Source of the DNA: JABDIP01 sp965250245
Lineage (GTDB): Bacteria > Pseudomonadota > Alphaproteobacteria > DSM-16000 > Inquilinaceae
Assembly: GCA_965250245.1 (NCBI GenBank)
Contig: OZ252296.1
Coordinates: 3,720,001-3,784,000 of the forward strand
Reading direction: 5' to 3'
DNA: 64,000 nucleotides
The translations under genes and the position numbers were made by a program. The notes beneath the pieces were generated by a model that worked only from the letters and a program-made list of their open reading frames with translations, was not told where the DNA came from and ran no database searches. Numbering within the stretch: position 1 is the stretch's first letter; every line of letters begins with the position of its first letter. Shown here in pieces: positions 32,388 through 43,900 of the stretch.

Positions 32388-33743
32388 CTAGCGCTCGCGG
32401 AAGGCGCCGTGCAGGCCGCGATAGACCGGCCGTAGCATGTAGTCGAGGATCGATTTCGACCCGGTCTTGATGTCCGCCTGCACGGTCATGCCCGGAATGA
32501 TCGGGTTGATGCCGTCGACCTCCCCGACGAAATCCTGGTCCAGCGCGATGACCGCCCGGTAATAGGGCACAAGCTGCTCGTCCACGAAGGTCGTCGCGGA
32601 GATCTGCCGCACGGTGCCACTGACGGCCCCGAAGCGCGAGAAATCGTAGCTCGAAACCCGCACATCGGCCGGCTGCCCCGGCTCCACATGCCCGATATCG
32701 TTCGGGGACACCCGCGCCTCGACGACCAGCTCGTCGCCGATGGGCACGATCTCCATCAGCACCTCGCCCGGCTGGACGACCGCGTTGATGGTCAGGGTCT
32801 TCAGGCTGGTGACGATGCCGCGCACGGGAGCACGCACATCCAGGCGATCGACCCGATCGGTCAGGCTGGCCAGCGCCTGCTCGACCTGGGCCAGCTCGCC
32901 TGAGATCTCGCCGGCCTGCGTCAGCGCCTCGTTCTCCAGCCGGCTGATGATCTCGTCGGCACGGCCGTTCAACTCGGACATGGAGGATTGGGTCTCGGCG
33001 ATCGAGTCGATGGTCTCGACCAGGCTGCCCTCGGACTGGGCCAGCTCGCGCTGGGTGTCCAGGAAGACGATCCGCGACATCAGCCCCTGATCCAGCAGGC
33101 GCTGCCGGATCTCCAGCTCCTCCTGCAGGAAGGCGATCTGCTCGCGCAGGGATTCCGCCCGATTGATCAGCCGCTGGTATTCGCCCTCCGCCTGGCTCAG
33201 CTGGCTCTGCACCACCATCACCTGGTTGGTGCGATTTGCCACCTGGGTGCGAAAGATCGCCTGCTGGTCCTCCTTCAGGTCCTCATAACCGTCGATCGCC
33301 GCCGCGAAATCCGGTACGCGGGACGCCGCAAAGGCGCGCAGCCGTTCCTCCTGCAGCACCAGCGATGCCCGGCGCGCCAGCATCTGGTTCAGGTCGGATC
33401 GGGTCGATGTCGGCGCGATCTGCAGCAGCGACACGCCCTCCTCGACCATATCGCCCTCGCGGACCAGGATGGCGCTGACGATGCCGCCCTCAAGGTGCTG
33501 CACGGAGTGGATCGAGCCCGCCGGCACGACCTCGCCCTCGGCAAGAGCCACCTCGTCGACCTCGGTGATCATCGCCCAGCCGATCGCCGCCAGGATCAGC
33601 ACGCTGATGAAGATCATGGCGCCGGAGATCGCGCCCGGCGGCCCCGCCTCCTCCAGCTTGATCGACTGGATCAGGAAGCGGGAGCGGGCCCGGATCCCAT
33701 GGCCGGTCGTCTCGGAAGTGCTTGGAATCAAAGCTTTGATCAT
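32388..33743 (-). CDS. Type I secretion membrane fusion protein (HlyD family)
   Basis: The 451-residue protein has a short cytoplasmic N-terminus, one membrane helix (about 40-62: GAMIFISVLILAAIGWAMI), a lipoyl-type half (VQHLEGGIVSAILVREGDMV), long coiled-coil helices (about 115-280) and a C-terminal beta-barrel with VEARVSPNDIGHVEPGQPAD and IIPGMTVQADI. This is the adaptor that bridges an inner-membrane ABC exporter to an outer-membrane channel. Its start overlaps the stop of the ABC gene upstream (ATGA at 33740-33743), so all three minus-strand genes are one operon. The likely cargo is the giant RTX protein encoded divergently. No TolC-type channel gene is present. Confidence 0.95.
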   Translation of the reverse strand: MIKALIPSTSETTGHGIRARSRFLIQSIKLEEAGPPGAISGAMIFISVLILAAIGWAMITEVDEVALAEGEVVPAGSIHSVQHLEGGIVSAILVREGDMVEEGVSLLQIAPTSTRSDLNQMLARRASLVLQEERLRAFAASRVPDFAAAIDGYEDLKEDQQAIFRTQVANRTNQVMVVQSQLSQAEGEYQRLINRAESLREQIAFLQEELEIRQRLLDQGLMSRIVFLDTQRELAQSEGSLVETIDSIAETQSSMSELNGRADEIISRLENEALTQAGEISGELAQVEQALASLTDRVDRLDVRAPVRGIVTSLKTLTINAVVQPGEVLMEIVPIGDELVVEARVSPNDIGHVEPGQPADVRVSSYDFSRFGAVSGTVRQISATTFVDEQLVPYYRAVIALDQDFVGEVDGINPIIPGMTVQADIKTGSKSILDYMLRPVYRGLHGAFRER

Positions 33744-35899
33744 AGCATCGTACTCTGGATGAACTCGATGGCCTCGTCCGGCGCCCCGGCGAACTGGACA
33801 ATGCCCTGCTCCAGCACGACGGCCTTGTCGGCAAGGCGGATATGGCTGGGGCGGTGGCTCACCATCAGAATGGTGCAGCGGCCGCGCAGCCGCTCCAGCA
33901 GATCCATCAGCACCCGGTCGCCGCCCTCGTCGAGATTGGTCGCCGGCTCGTCCAGCAGCATGATCGGCGCCCGCCGCAGCAAAGCCCGGGCGATGATCAG
34001 CCGTTGGGCGAAGCCGAACGGCAATTGGGTGCGGGTCCGGTGCCCGATCCGGGTCTCGAAGCCCTCCGGCAGGTCCAGGATGCTGTGCAGCAGGCCCGCC
34101 TCCGCCGCCGCTTCGGCCAGTTGCTCGTCGGAGGCCGTCGGGACCGACAGGCGCAGGTTCTGCGCGATGGTGCCGTAGAACAGGCTCGATGTCTGCGGCA
34201 CGTACGCGATCACGCGGCGCATTTCCACCGGATCGATCTGGCGGATGTCCAGCCCGTCGATGGTGACGGAGCCGGCCTGCGGGTAGTACAGGCCCGCTGC
34301 GGTCTTGAGCAGGGTCGATTTGCCGGCGCCGCTCTGGCCGAGGATCGCCACGAGCTCGCCCGGCTTGGCGGCGAAGCTGGCCCCCAGCAGGGCGGGGTCG
34401 GCATCCGCGACATAGCGGAAGCTCACCCGGTCGAATACCACCCGTCCGCCGAAGCTGCGGCCCAGCAGCGAGGATTTGCCGGCCTGGCTCTCCGGACGCA
34501 GCTTCATGAGCTGGTTGATGTGGCGAATGCTCTGCTTGACCTGTTCCAGGCGCGAGAATGCGAGGAACCCGGCCTGGAGCGGTGACAGGACCCGCCAGAC
34601 CAGCGCCATCGTCGCGATCAGCGCGCCGACGGTCATGGCCCCGGACAGCACCTGCAGGGTGCCGAAGCCGAGCACCGCGACGCCGGACAGGGTCATCAGC
34701 AGATGCGCGGAGGTCTGCAGCCAGACCGACCGCTTCGCCGTCTCGTGGTTGCTCATCACCGCGCTCGCGGACATCGCCCGGAACCGATCGCGCCAGACCT
34801 GCTCGGCGGCGGCGGCCTTGACGGTGCGCAGATTGCCGAACGTCTCCACCAGGAAGTTCTGCCGTTCCATGCGGGCCCGGCCCGAGGTCGCGACCGACTC
34901 CCGAACCTTCGGCAGCAGGATCCAGCCGACCAGGAGGAAGGCCCCGATCATCACCAGTGGAATCAGGGCGATGAAGCCACCCAGCGCGGCGATCACCGCC
35001 AGGAAAATGACAAGGAAGGGGAGCTCGAGCACCACCGAGGCCAGCGGGCCGGTGAAGAAGTCGCGGACCGACTCGAATTCCTTCAGCCGCGAGACCTGCG
35101 CACCGACGGTCGATCGCTCTGTCGCCGCCGGCGGCAGCGAGAGTACCTGCCTGAAGGCCTCCGCCCCCAGGATATAGTCCAACCGGCCGGCGACCCCGCC
35201 GATCACCCGCGCCCGCACCAGCCGCAGGACGATGTCGCTGAGCAGCGCCACCAGGATGCCGGCGGCCAGGGCGGGGAGGGTCGCGATCGAATGCGCGCCG
35301 ATGACCTTGTCGTAGACGATCATGATGAACAGCGGCACGGCGAGTGCGACGAGGTTCAGCACGAAGGTCAGCATCAGCAGCGCATAGACCGTACGCCGGA
35401 ACCGCTTGATCAGGTCGGCGAACCAGCCATCCGACGACGTGATCGCCGCGTTCGCCTCGTCCGTACCTGTGTCCGTGAAGAAGTACGCCTCTCCACGCGT
35501 ACGGCTCGACTCAATCTCACAATCCCGGTTCTGCGACCCATCGAAGGCCTGGAACTTGCCGCCTTCAAAGGATCGGAGGACGTACGCATTGCCGTCGGCC
35601 TGCACATACAGGCAAGGCAGGAACCGGATGTCGATCTTGTCGAGAGACGTACGCTCGCAATGGCTCTCGAAGCCCAGCGTGACCAGCACGTTGCGCAAAT
35701 CGACCAGGTCGAGCGAGTTGGCGAAATGCGGCAGCGCCTCCGCCACGTCGCGCGGGCTGCCACGCCAGCTTAGCGCATCGAGCAGCGGCATCAGGCAGGC
35801 CGCGAGCGGCGACACGGCGTTGAAATCGCCGAGCTTGTCTTCGCGCAGGGCAGCCGCCAGCGGCTCCACGACGGCCAGTTGCAGGGTCGTGGCGCTCAT
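33740..35899 (-). CDS. Type I secretion ABC transporter with degenerate C39-like domain
   Basis: This 719-residue half transporter has an N-terminal region (about 1-135) with the C39-like fold but no catalytic cysteine box, as in LapB/HlyB-type exporters that do not cleave. A six-helix domain (about 160-445) and an ATPase domain (about 480-719) follow. Walker A is GQSGAGKST and Walker B is IMLLDEPATNLD, with a normal catalytic Glu, but the signature motif is LPFGFAQR in place of LSGGQ. The H-loop is VSHRPS. Its start overlaps the stop of the next ABC gene by four bases. With that partner it probably forms a heterodimer exporting the giant cadherin-like protein. Confidence 0.93.
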   Translation of the reverse strand: MSATTLQLAVVEPLAAALREDKLGDFNAVSPLAACLMPLLDALSWRGSPRDVAEALPHFANSLDLVDLRNVLVTLGFESHCERTSLDKIDIRFLPCLYVQADGNAYVLRSFEGGKFQAFDGSQNRDCEIESSRTRGEAYFFTDTGTDEANAAITSSDGWFADLIKRFRRTVYALLMLTFVLNLVALAVPLFIMIVYDKVIGAHSIATLPALAAGILVALLSDIVLRLVRARVIGGVAGRLDYILGAEAFRQVLSLPPAATERSTVGAQVSRLKEFESVRDFFTGPLASVVLELPFLVIFLAVIAALGGFIALIPLVMIGAFLLVGWILLPKVRESVATSGRARMERQNFLVETFGNLRTVKAAAAEQVWRDRFRAMSASAVMSNHETAKRSVWLQTSAHLLMTLSGVAVLGFGTLQVLSGAMTVGALIATMALVWRVLSPLQAGFLAFSRLEQVKQSIRHINQLMKLRPESQAGKSSLLGRSFGGRVVFDRVSFRYVADADPALLGASFAAKPGELVAILGQSGAGKSTLLKTAAGLYYPQAGSVTIDGLDIRQIDPVEMRRVIAYVPQTSSLFYGTIAQNLRLSVPTASDEQLAEAAAEAGLLHSILDLPEGFETRIGHRTRTQLPFGFAQRLIIARALLRRAPIMLLDEPATNLDEGGDRVLMDLLERLRGRCTILMVSHRPSHIRLADKAVVLEQGIVQFAGAPDEAIEFIQSTML

Positions 35900-37617
35900 C
35901 AGGCACTCCGTCCGCTGCCAAGGGCAACGGTGATCTGCTTTGGCTCGGGCGCGGCGGCCGGCTGCAGGTCGAACTCATGCAGCTTGCCGTCGGCAATGCG
36001 GTAGCAGCGGTCGCAGAGGCGCAGCAGCGAGGGCCGATGACTGACGATGACCATGGAGCGGGCGCCGCGATACCGCTCCAGCACCGTCGACAGCCGGCGG
36101 TCGCTGGCCTGGTCCAGGGACGCGCTGGCATTGTCGAACAGGACGATCGGCGGCAGCCCGACCAGCGCACGCACGATGATGATCCGCTGGCGCACCCCGT
36201 CCGGCAGCGTCTCGACGCTGGTCTCGCCCAGGCGGGTGTCGAGGCCCCGCGGCAGCCGCGTGATCACGTCCTCAAGGCCGATGGCCCGGCTGAGGTCGAT
36301 CGCCCTTTCGATCGCCTCGCCGTCGCGGAACATGGTCAGATTGTCCAGCAGCGTGCCCCGGAACAGCCCGCCCTTCTGCGGCATGTAGCCGATCTGGGCT
36401 CGCAGCGACAGCGGATCCATCTCCGCGACGTCCTGATCGTCGATCAGCACCCGCCCCATCGTCGGGCGCAACAAGCCCATGATCAGGCCGAGCACGGTGC
36501 TCTTGCCGCTGCCATTGTCGCCGGTCAGGCCGATCGCCTCGCCCGGCTGGATGGTCAACGACACGTCGTCCAGCAGCATCGGATGCCCTTCCGCGAACTG
36601 GAACGACACGTTCTGAAGCTCGATCTTGCCGTCGAACGCCGGCGCCATGTCGGCGGTCTTGGCGACGGCGTCGGTTTCCTTGGGCAACGCGAAGACGTGC
36701 TCCAGGCGCTGCTTGGCCAGTTGGACGCCCTGGAACTGGGTCCACAGCCCCATGGACCGCAGGATCGGCTGCAGCGCCCGTCCGGCGAGCATGGTGCTGG
36801 CGGCCAGGGCACCGATGGTCAGGGTGTTGTCGATCACCAGGAAGCTGCCGGCGCAGACGATGGCGACCATGGCGATCTGGCCGAACGTGCTGCCCAGCCC
36901 CTGACTGATGGCGCTGATCCGGGACAGGTCATACACGGCCTCGGCCGATTGGCTCTGCAGGCGCTCATAGCGACGCTGCATCGCCGGCTCCATGGCCATC
37001 GACTTGATGGTGTGGATGCCGGACAGCGCCTCGATGATGAAGTTGTAGCGTCGTTCGTCGGTTTCCGATCGCCGCCGCATCGCATCGCGCATCCGGCGGC
37101 CCACCAGCATGGCGAAACCGGCGAAAACCACCAGGAGGACCAGCGGAATGACGACCAGCCAGCCGGCGATGAACCAGATCAGGCCGATATAGAGGACGAC
37201 ATAGGGCAGATCGACAAGGACCAGGGCCGCCTGACCGGAATAGTATTCCCGCAGCCCGTCGAGGCCCTGCAGCCGGTCGAGATAGGATCCCGGCTCCTCG
37301 CGCTCGAAGGTCCCGACATCGGCCGACACGATACGGTCGAACGCCGCCGTGGCGGTGGCGTGCTCGAACCGGGCGCCGGTCCAGCTCATGATGTAGGACC
37401 GGCCGATCCTGAGCGCGGCCTCGGCGACCACGACCCCGCACAATCCGACGATCAGGGCGGCGAACGAGGACAACGCCGCATTCGGCAGAATGCGGTCGTA
37501 GACCTGCAGAATGACGATCGGGAGAGCCAGCGAAAGCAGGTTGGTGCTGAACGACGCCAACAAGACGTCGGGCCTTCCCCACCCCTTCGGGGTCTCCAAC
37601 TGCCGAGGCCGGTCCAT
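35899..37617 (-). CDS. Type I secretion ABC transporter with degenerate ATPase motifs
   Basis: The 572-residue half transporter lacks a C39 domain. Residues about 20-310 are membrane-spanning; the ATPase domain is about 335-555. Walker A is intact (GDNGSGKST), but the signature is LPDGVRQR and Walker B reads IVLFDNASASLD, with Asn in place of the catalytic Glu. The H-loop histidine is kept (VSHRPS). Such a site would bind but hardly hydrolyse ATP, so this is the probable non-catalytic half of a heterodimer with the 719-residue protein. It is the first gene of the secretion operon and is divergent from the giant secreted protein gene across 379 AT-rich bases. Confidence 0.92.
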   Translation of the reverse strand: MDRPRQLETPKGWGRPDVLLASFSTNLLSLALPIVILQVYDRILPNAALSSFAALIVGLCGVVVAEAALRIGRSYIMSWTGARFEHATATAAFDRIVSADVGTFEREEPGSYLDRLQGLDGLREYYSGQAALVLVDLPYVVLYIGLIWFIAGWLVVIPLVLLVVFAGFAMLVGRRMRDAMRRRSETDERRYNFIIEALSGIHTIKSMAMEPAMQRRYERLQSQSAEAVYDLSRISAISQGLGSTFGQIAMVAIVCAGSFLVIDNTLTIGALAASTMLAGRALQPILRSMGLWTQFQGVQLAKQRLEHVFALPKETDAVAKTADMAPAFDGKIELQNVSFQFAEGHPMLLDDVSLTIQPGEAIGLTGDNGSGKSTVLGLIMGLLRPTMGRVLIDDQDVAEMDPLSLRAQIGYMPQKGGLFRGTLLDNLTMFRDGEAIERAIDLSRAIGLEDVITRLPRGLDTRLGETSVETLPDGVRQRIIIVRALVGLPPIVLFDNASASLDQASDRRLSTVLERYRGARSMVIVSHRPSLLRLCDRCYRIADGKLHEFDLQPAAAPEPKQITVALGSGRSA

Positions 37618-37996
37618 GCATATCCTCTTCAGGACACCGATAACTTATTGCGGCTGCACATGTTCCGGGCGGCGCCGCTTGGCCGTCTCATGCCGGCATC
37701 CGTCGCGATTTTCGACCTTCCGCTTCTACCGGCCGGACCTTTCATAATGGTAAACGAGACCGTAACGACGCCGTTATCGCAGTAACAAAGCTCGCCATAT
37801 TGAAGATATTCTCGAATAGGCGCTCAATCATAGGGTTGTAAAAGTAAATGAAGTACAGCCAATGTTAACCATGATTTGATTGATAAATTATCTCTACTGT
37901 GGATATACGACTTCTTAACGGCCCTGCTGCTTTTATTACTCCAGTTTGCGCAAACTACATCGGCCGTTTCGGCGGCCGACCCCTGGGGAATTTGGT
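37618..37996. promoter_or_regulatory. Divergent AT-rich control region of the secretion locus
   Basis: This 379-base gap between the transporter operon and the giant protein gene is much richer in A and T than its surroundings, especially 37780-37960, and must carry both promoters. An inverted repeat TAACG-ACGC-CGTTA lies at 37763-37776 and further TAAC sequences follow. I see no unambiguous -35/-10 pair and no other gene. AT-rich gaps like this are often bound by silencing proteins. Confidence 0.45.
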
Positions 37997-40900
37997 ATGG
38001 CCGCTGATGGCATGGACAAAAAGGGGCAAAACAGCCCCGATTCGGCCTCTGAGGAGCTGTTCCACCTCTCGCGCTCGGCGGAGGATGGAACCGACGACCG
38101 CAAGGAGCCTCAAGAGGTAGATCCGCCCGCATCGTCGGGCTCCGGCACGCAGGAAGTCGTCGACCTGCCGAATATCCATTTCGGCAGCAAGCTCGGCGGT
38201 ATGGATGCCGAGAAGGACCGGGACACGAGTTCGGCCCGCCTGAAGGACGAGGATGGCCGAAAGGACGGCCCGGCCGACCGGAACGCTGCCGGAGCGCCGG
38301 AAAGCGGGCGCCCCGAGGGCCGGCTGACGGAGACCCCGCCCGGCACCGAGGAGATCCCCACCGAACAACCGTACGAGCCGACCGGCGTTGACGCCGATAC
38401 CGGGCTTGGCCGGGGCAAGACCGTCATCCGGCCGATCGGGCCGGTCGCATCCGCCAAGGACTCGGTCCCGGCCAAGGCGGAGGCGCGCCCGGCAGCGGCG
38501 GAAACGACCTCCGACGGCGATCCGGCCATTCGCACGGCAACGGTTGCCAGCGACGGCGGCGGCGATACCAGCGCCCCCGCGACACCGCCGCCGGTGGGTG
38601 CGCCGACGATCAGCGCCGCCAGCTTCGCGATCGCGGAAAGCGCGCTGACCGGCGACCCGGTCGGCGCGGTCAGCGCCACCGACCCCGATCCGGGCGATAC
38701 GATCAGCTTCGCCATCACGGCCGGCAATGCGGATGGCGCCTTCGCCATCGATTCGACGACCGGCCAGGTCACCGTGGCCAACGCCGCCCTGCTCGACTAC
38801 GAGTCGATGCCGGCCCGCGCCCTGACCGTCACCGCGACCGACAGCGGCGGCCTCTCCAGCTCCGCCACCGTCTCCATCTCGGTCACCGACGACACCTCGG
38901 AATTCTCCGTCACGGCGGTCACCGACACCAACGCCGCCACAAACCAGGCAACCGAGAACGCCACCGGCGGCACCGTCGTCGGCATCACCGCCTTCGCCAG
39001 CGACGCCGACGGAAGCGACACGGTCAGCTACAGCCTGAGCTCCAACCCGGGCAACCTGTTCCAGATCGACCCGGCCACCGGCGTCGTCACGGTTGCCCCG
39101 GGCGCCACCATCGACTTCGAGACCGCCACCAGTCACACCATCGAGGTAACCGCCACCTCCACCGACGGCTCGACCTCGGCACAGAGCTTCACCATCGGGG
39201 TCACCGACGACACCTCGGAGTTCTCGGTCACGGCAGTCACCGACACCGATGCCGCCACCAACCAGGTCGCCGAGAACGCGACCGGCAGCACCGTCGTCGG
39301 CATCACCGCATTCGCCAGCGACGCGGACGGCTCTGATACCGTCAGCTACAGCCTGAGCTCCAACCCGGGCAACCTGTTCCAGATCGACCCGGCCACCGGT
39401 GTCGTCACCGTCGCCCCGGGCGCCACCATCGACTTCGAGACCGCCACCAGCCACACCATCGAGGTAACCGCCACCTCCACCGACGGCTCGACCTCGGCAC
39501 AGAGCTTCACCATCGGCGTCACAGACGACACCTCGGAGTTCTCCGTCTCCGCGGTCACCGACACCGATGCCGCCACCAACCAGGTGGCAGAGAACGCCAC
39601 CGGCGGCACTGTTGTCGGCATCACGGCGTTTGCATCGGATACCGATGGTTCCGACACCGTCAGCTACAGCCTGAGCTCCAACCCAGGCAATCTGTTCCAG
39701 ATCGACCCGGCCACCGGTGTCGTCACAGTCGCACCGGGTGCGACCATCGACTTCGAGACCGCCACCAGCCACACCATCGAGGTGACCGCCACCTCCACCG
39801 ATGGCTCGACCTCGGCACAGAGCTTCACAATCGGCGTTACAGACGACACCTCGGAGTTCTCAGTCTCCGCGGTCACCGACACCGATGCCGCCACCAATCA
39901 GGTGGCCGAGAACGCCACCGGCGGTACCGTTGTGGGCATCACAGCGTTTGCTTCGGACGCGGACAGCTCCGACACGGTCAGCTACTCGCTGAGCTCGAAC
40001 CCGGGCAACCTGTTCCAGATCGATCCCGCCACCGGTGTCGTCACCGTCGCCCCGGGTGCGACCATCGACTTCGAGACCGCCACCAGCCACACCATCGAGG
40101 TCACCGCCACCTCGACCGACGGCTCGACGTCGGCACAGAGCTTCACCATCGGTGTCACAGACGACACCTCGGAGTTCTCGGTCACGGCAGTCACTGACAC
40201 CGATGCCACCACCAACCAGGTGGCAGAGAACGCCACCGGCGGCACCGTAGTCGGTATCACCGCCTTCGCATCGGATGCCGACGGCTCCGACACGGTCAGC
40301 TACTCGCTGAGCTCCAACCCGGGCAACCTGTTCCAGATCGACCCGGCCACCGGTGTCGTCACCGTCGCGCCTGGCGCCACCATCGACTTCGAGACCGCCA
40401 CCAGCCACACCATCGAGGTGACCGCCACATCGACCGATGGCTCGACCTCGGCGCAGAGCTTCACCATCGGCGTCACCGACGACACCTCCGAGTTCTCGGT
40501 AACGGCAGTCACCGACACCGACGCCGCCACCGACCAGGTGGCAGAGAACGCCACTGGCGGCACCGTCGTCGGCATCACCGCCTTCGCTAGCGACGCCGAC
40601 GGAAGCGACACCGTCAGCTACAGCCTGAGTTCCAACCCGGGCAACCTGTTCCAGATCGATCCGGCCACCGGCGTCGTCACCGTCGCGCCGGGCGCGACCA
40701 TCGACTTCGAGACCGCCACCAGCCACACCATCGAGGTCACGGCAACCTCCACCGACGGCTCGACCTCGGCCCAGAGCTTCACCATCGGCGTCACCGACGA
40801 CACCTCGGAGTTCTCCGTCTCCGCCGTCACCGATACCGATGCCGCTACCAACCAGGTGGCCGAGAACGCCACCGGCGGCACCGTCGTCGGCATCACGGCA

Positions 40901-43900
40901 TTCGCATCGGATGCCGATGGTTCGGACACCGTCAGCTACAGTCTGAGCTCGAACCCGGGCAATCTGTTCCAGATCGACCCGGCTACCGGCGTCGTCACCG
41001 TCGCGCTGGGCGCCACCATCGACTTCGAGACCGCCACCAGCCACACCATCGAGGTCACGGCCACCTCCACCGACGGCTCGACCTCGGCCCAGAGCTTCAC
41101 CATCGGGGTCACGGATGTCAGCGAGTCGGGCGTCGGCATCATCACGGATGTCGATGCCACGGCCGACCAGGTTGCCGAGAATGCCACCGCGGGTACGGTG
41201 GTTGGCATCACGGCATTTGCCACGGACCCGGATGCCTCCGACACCGTCAGCTACAGCCTTAGTTCCAATCCAGGCAATCTGTTCCAGATCGATCCGGCCA
41301 CCGGTGTCGTCACCGTCGCGCCGGGCGCCACCATCGACTTCGAGACCGCCACCAGCCACACCATCGAGGTGACGGCGACGAGCACCGACGGCTCGACCTC
41401 GGCCCAGAGCTTCACCATCGGGGTCACAGACGACACCTCGGAGTTCTCCGTCTCCGCCGTTACCGACACCGATGCCTCCGCCAACCAGGTGGCCGAGAAT
41501 GCCGCAGGCGGCACCGTCGTCGGCATCACGGCCTTCGCCAGCGACGCGGATGGCAGCGACACGGTCAGCTACTCGTTGTCCAGCAACCCGGGCAACCTGT
41601 TCCAGATCGACCCGGCCACCGGTGTCGTCACCGTCGCGCCGGGTGCGACCATCGACTTCGAGACCGCCACCAGCCACACCATCGAGGTCACCGCCACCTC
41701 GACCGACGGATCCACCTCGGCACAGAGCTTCACCATCGGGGTCACCGACGACACCTCCGAGTTCTCGGTAACGGCGGTCACAGACACCGATGCCGCCACC
41801 AACCAGGTAGCCGAGAATGCAGCCGGCGGCACGGTCGTCGGCATCACCGCCTTTGCCAGCGACGCCGACGGCTCCGACACGGTCAGCTACTCGCTGAGCT
41901 CCAACCCCGGCAACCTGTTCCAGATCGATCCGGCAACCGGTGTGGTGACCGTCGCGCCGGGTGCGACCATCGACTTCGAGACCGCGACGAGCCACACCAT
42001 CGAGGTGACCGCCACTTCGACCGACGGATCCACCTCGGCACAGAGCTTCACCATCGGTGTCACCGACGACACTTCGGAGTTCTCCGTCTCCGCCGTCACC
42101 GACACCGATGCCGCCACCAACCAGGTGGCCGAGAACGCCACGGGCGGCACTGTCGTCGGCATCACCGCCTTCGCCGGCGACGCGGATGGCTCTGATACCG
42201 TCAGCTACTCGCTGAGCTCCAACCCCGGCAACCTGTTCCAGATCGATCCGGCAACCGGCGTCGTCACCGTCGCGCCAGGTGCAACCATCGACTTCGAGAC
42301 AGCCACCAGTCACACCATCGAGGTCACCGCCACATCGACTGATGGATCGACCTCGGCGCAGAGCTTCACCATCGGTGTCACCGACGACACCTCGGAGTTC
42401 TCCGTCTCCGCCGTCACCGACACCGACGCCGCCACCAATCAGGTGGTGGAGAACGCCACCGGCGGCACCGTTGTGGGTATCACCGCCTTCGCCAGCGACG
42501 CCGACGGCTCTGATACCGTCAGCTACTCGCTGAGCTCGAACGCGGGCAACCTGTTCCAGATCGACCCGGCTACCGGCGTCGTCACCGTAGCACCGGGTGC
42601 GACCATCGACTTCGAGACCGCCACCAGCCACACCATCGAGGTAACCGCCACCTCCACCGACGGCTCGACCTCGGCACAGAGCTTCACCATCGGCGTCACA
42701 GACGACACCTCGGAGTTCTCCGTCTCCGCGGTCACCGACACCGATGCCGCCACCAACCAGGTGGCCGAGAATGCCACCGGCGGCACCGTCGTGGGTATCA
42801 CCGCCTTTGCATCGGATGCGGACGGCTCGGACACCGTCAGCTACTCGCTGAGCTCGAACCCGGGCAATCTGTTCCAGATCGACCCGGCTACCGGTGTCGT
42901 CACGGTCGCACCGGGTGCGACCATCGACTTCGAGACCGCCACCAGTCACACAATCGAGGTGACGGCGACCTCCACCGACGGCTCGACCTCGGCACAGAGC
43001 TTCACCATCGGTGTCACCGACGACACCTCGGAGTTCTCGGTCACGGCCGTCACCGACACCGATGCCGCCACAAACCAGGTGGCAGAGAACGCCACCGGCG
43101 GTACCGTCGTCGGCATCACGGCGTTTGCATCGGATGCGGACGGCTCGGACACCGTCAGCTACTCGCTGAGCTCGAACCCGGGCAACCTGTTCCAGATCGA
43201 CCCGGCTACCGGTGTCGTCACCGTCGCCCCCGGTGCGACCATCGACTTCGAGACCGCCACCAGCCACACCATCGAGGTGACCGCCACCTCCACCGACGGC
43301 TCCACCTCGGCACAGAGCTTCACCATCGGTGTCACCGATGACACTTCGGAGTTCTCGGTAACGGCAGTCACCGATACCGATGCCGCCACCAACCAGGTGG
43401 CAGAGAACGCCACTGGCGGCACCGTCGTCGGCATCACCGCATTCGCTAGCGACGCCGACGGAAGCGACACCGTCAGCTACAGCCTGAGTTCCAACCCGGG
43501 CAACCTGTTCCAGATCGATCCGGCCACCGGCGTCGTCACCGTCGCGCCGGGCGCGACCATCGACTTCGAGACCGCCACCAGCCACACCATCGAGGTCACG
43601 GCAACCTCCACCGACGGCTCGACCTCGGCCCAGAGCTTCACCATCGGCGTCACCGACGACACCTCGGAGTTCTCCGTCTCCGCCGTCACCGACACCGATG
43701 CCGCCACCAACCAGGTGGCCGAGAATGCGGCCGGCGGCACCGTCGTCGGCATCACCGCATTCGCCAGCGACGCCGACGGTTCGGACACCGTCAGCTACTC
43801 GCTGAGCTCAAACCCTGGCAATCTGTTCCAGATCGACCCGGCCACCGGCGTCGTCACCGTGGCACCGGGCGCCACCATCGACTTCGAGACCGCAACCAGC

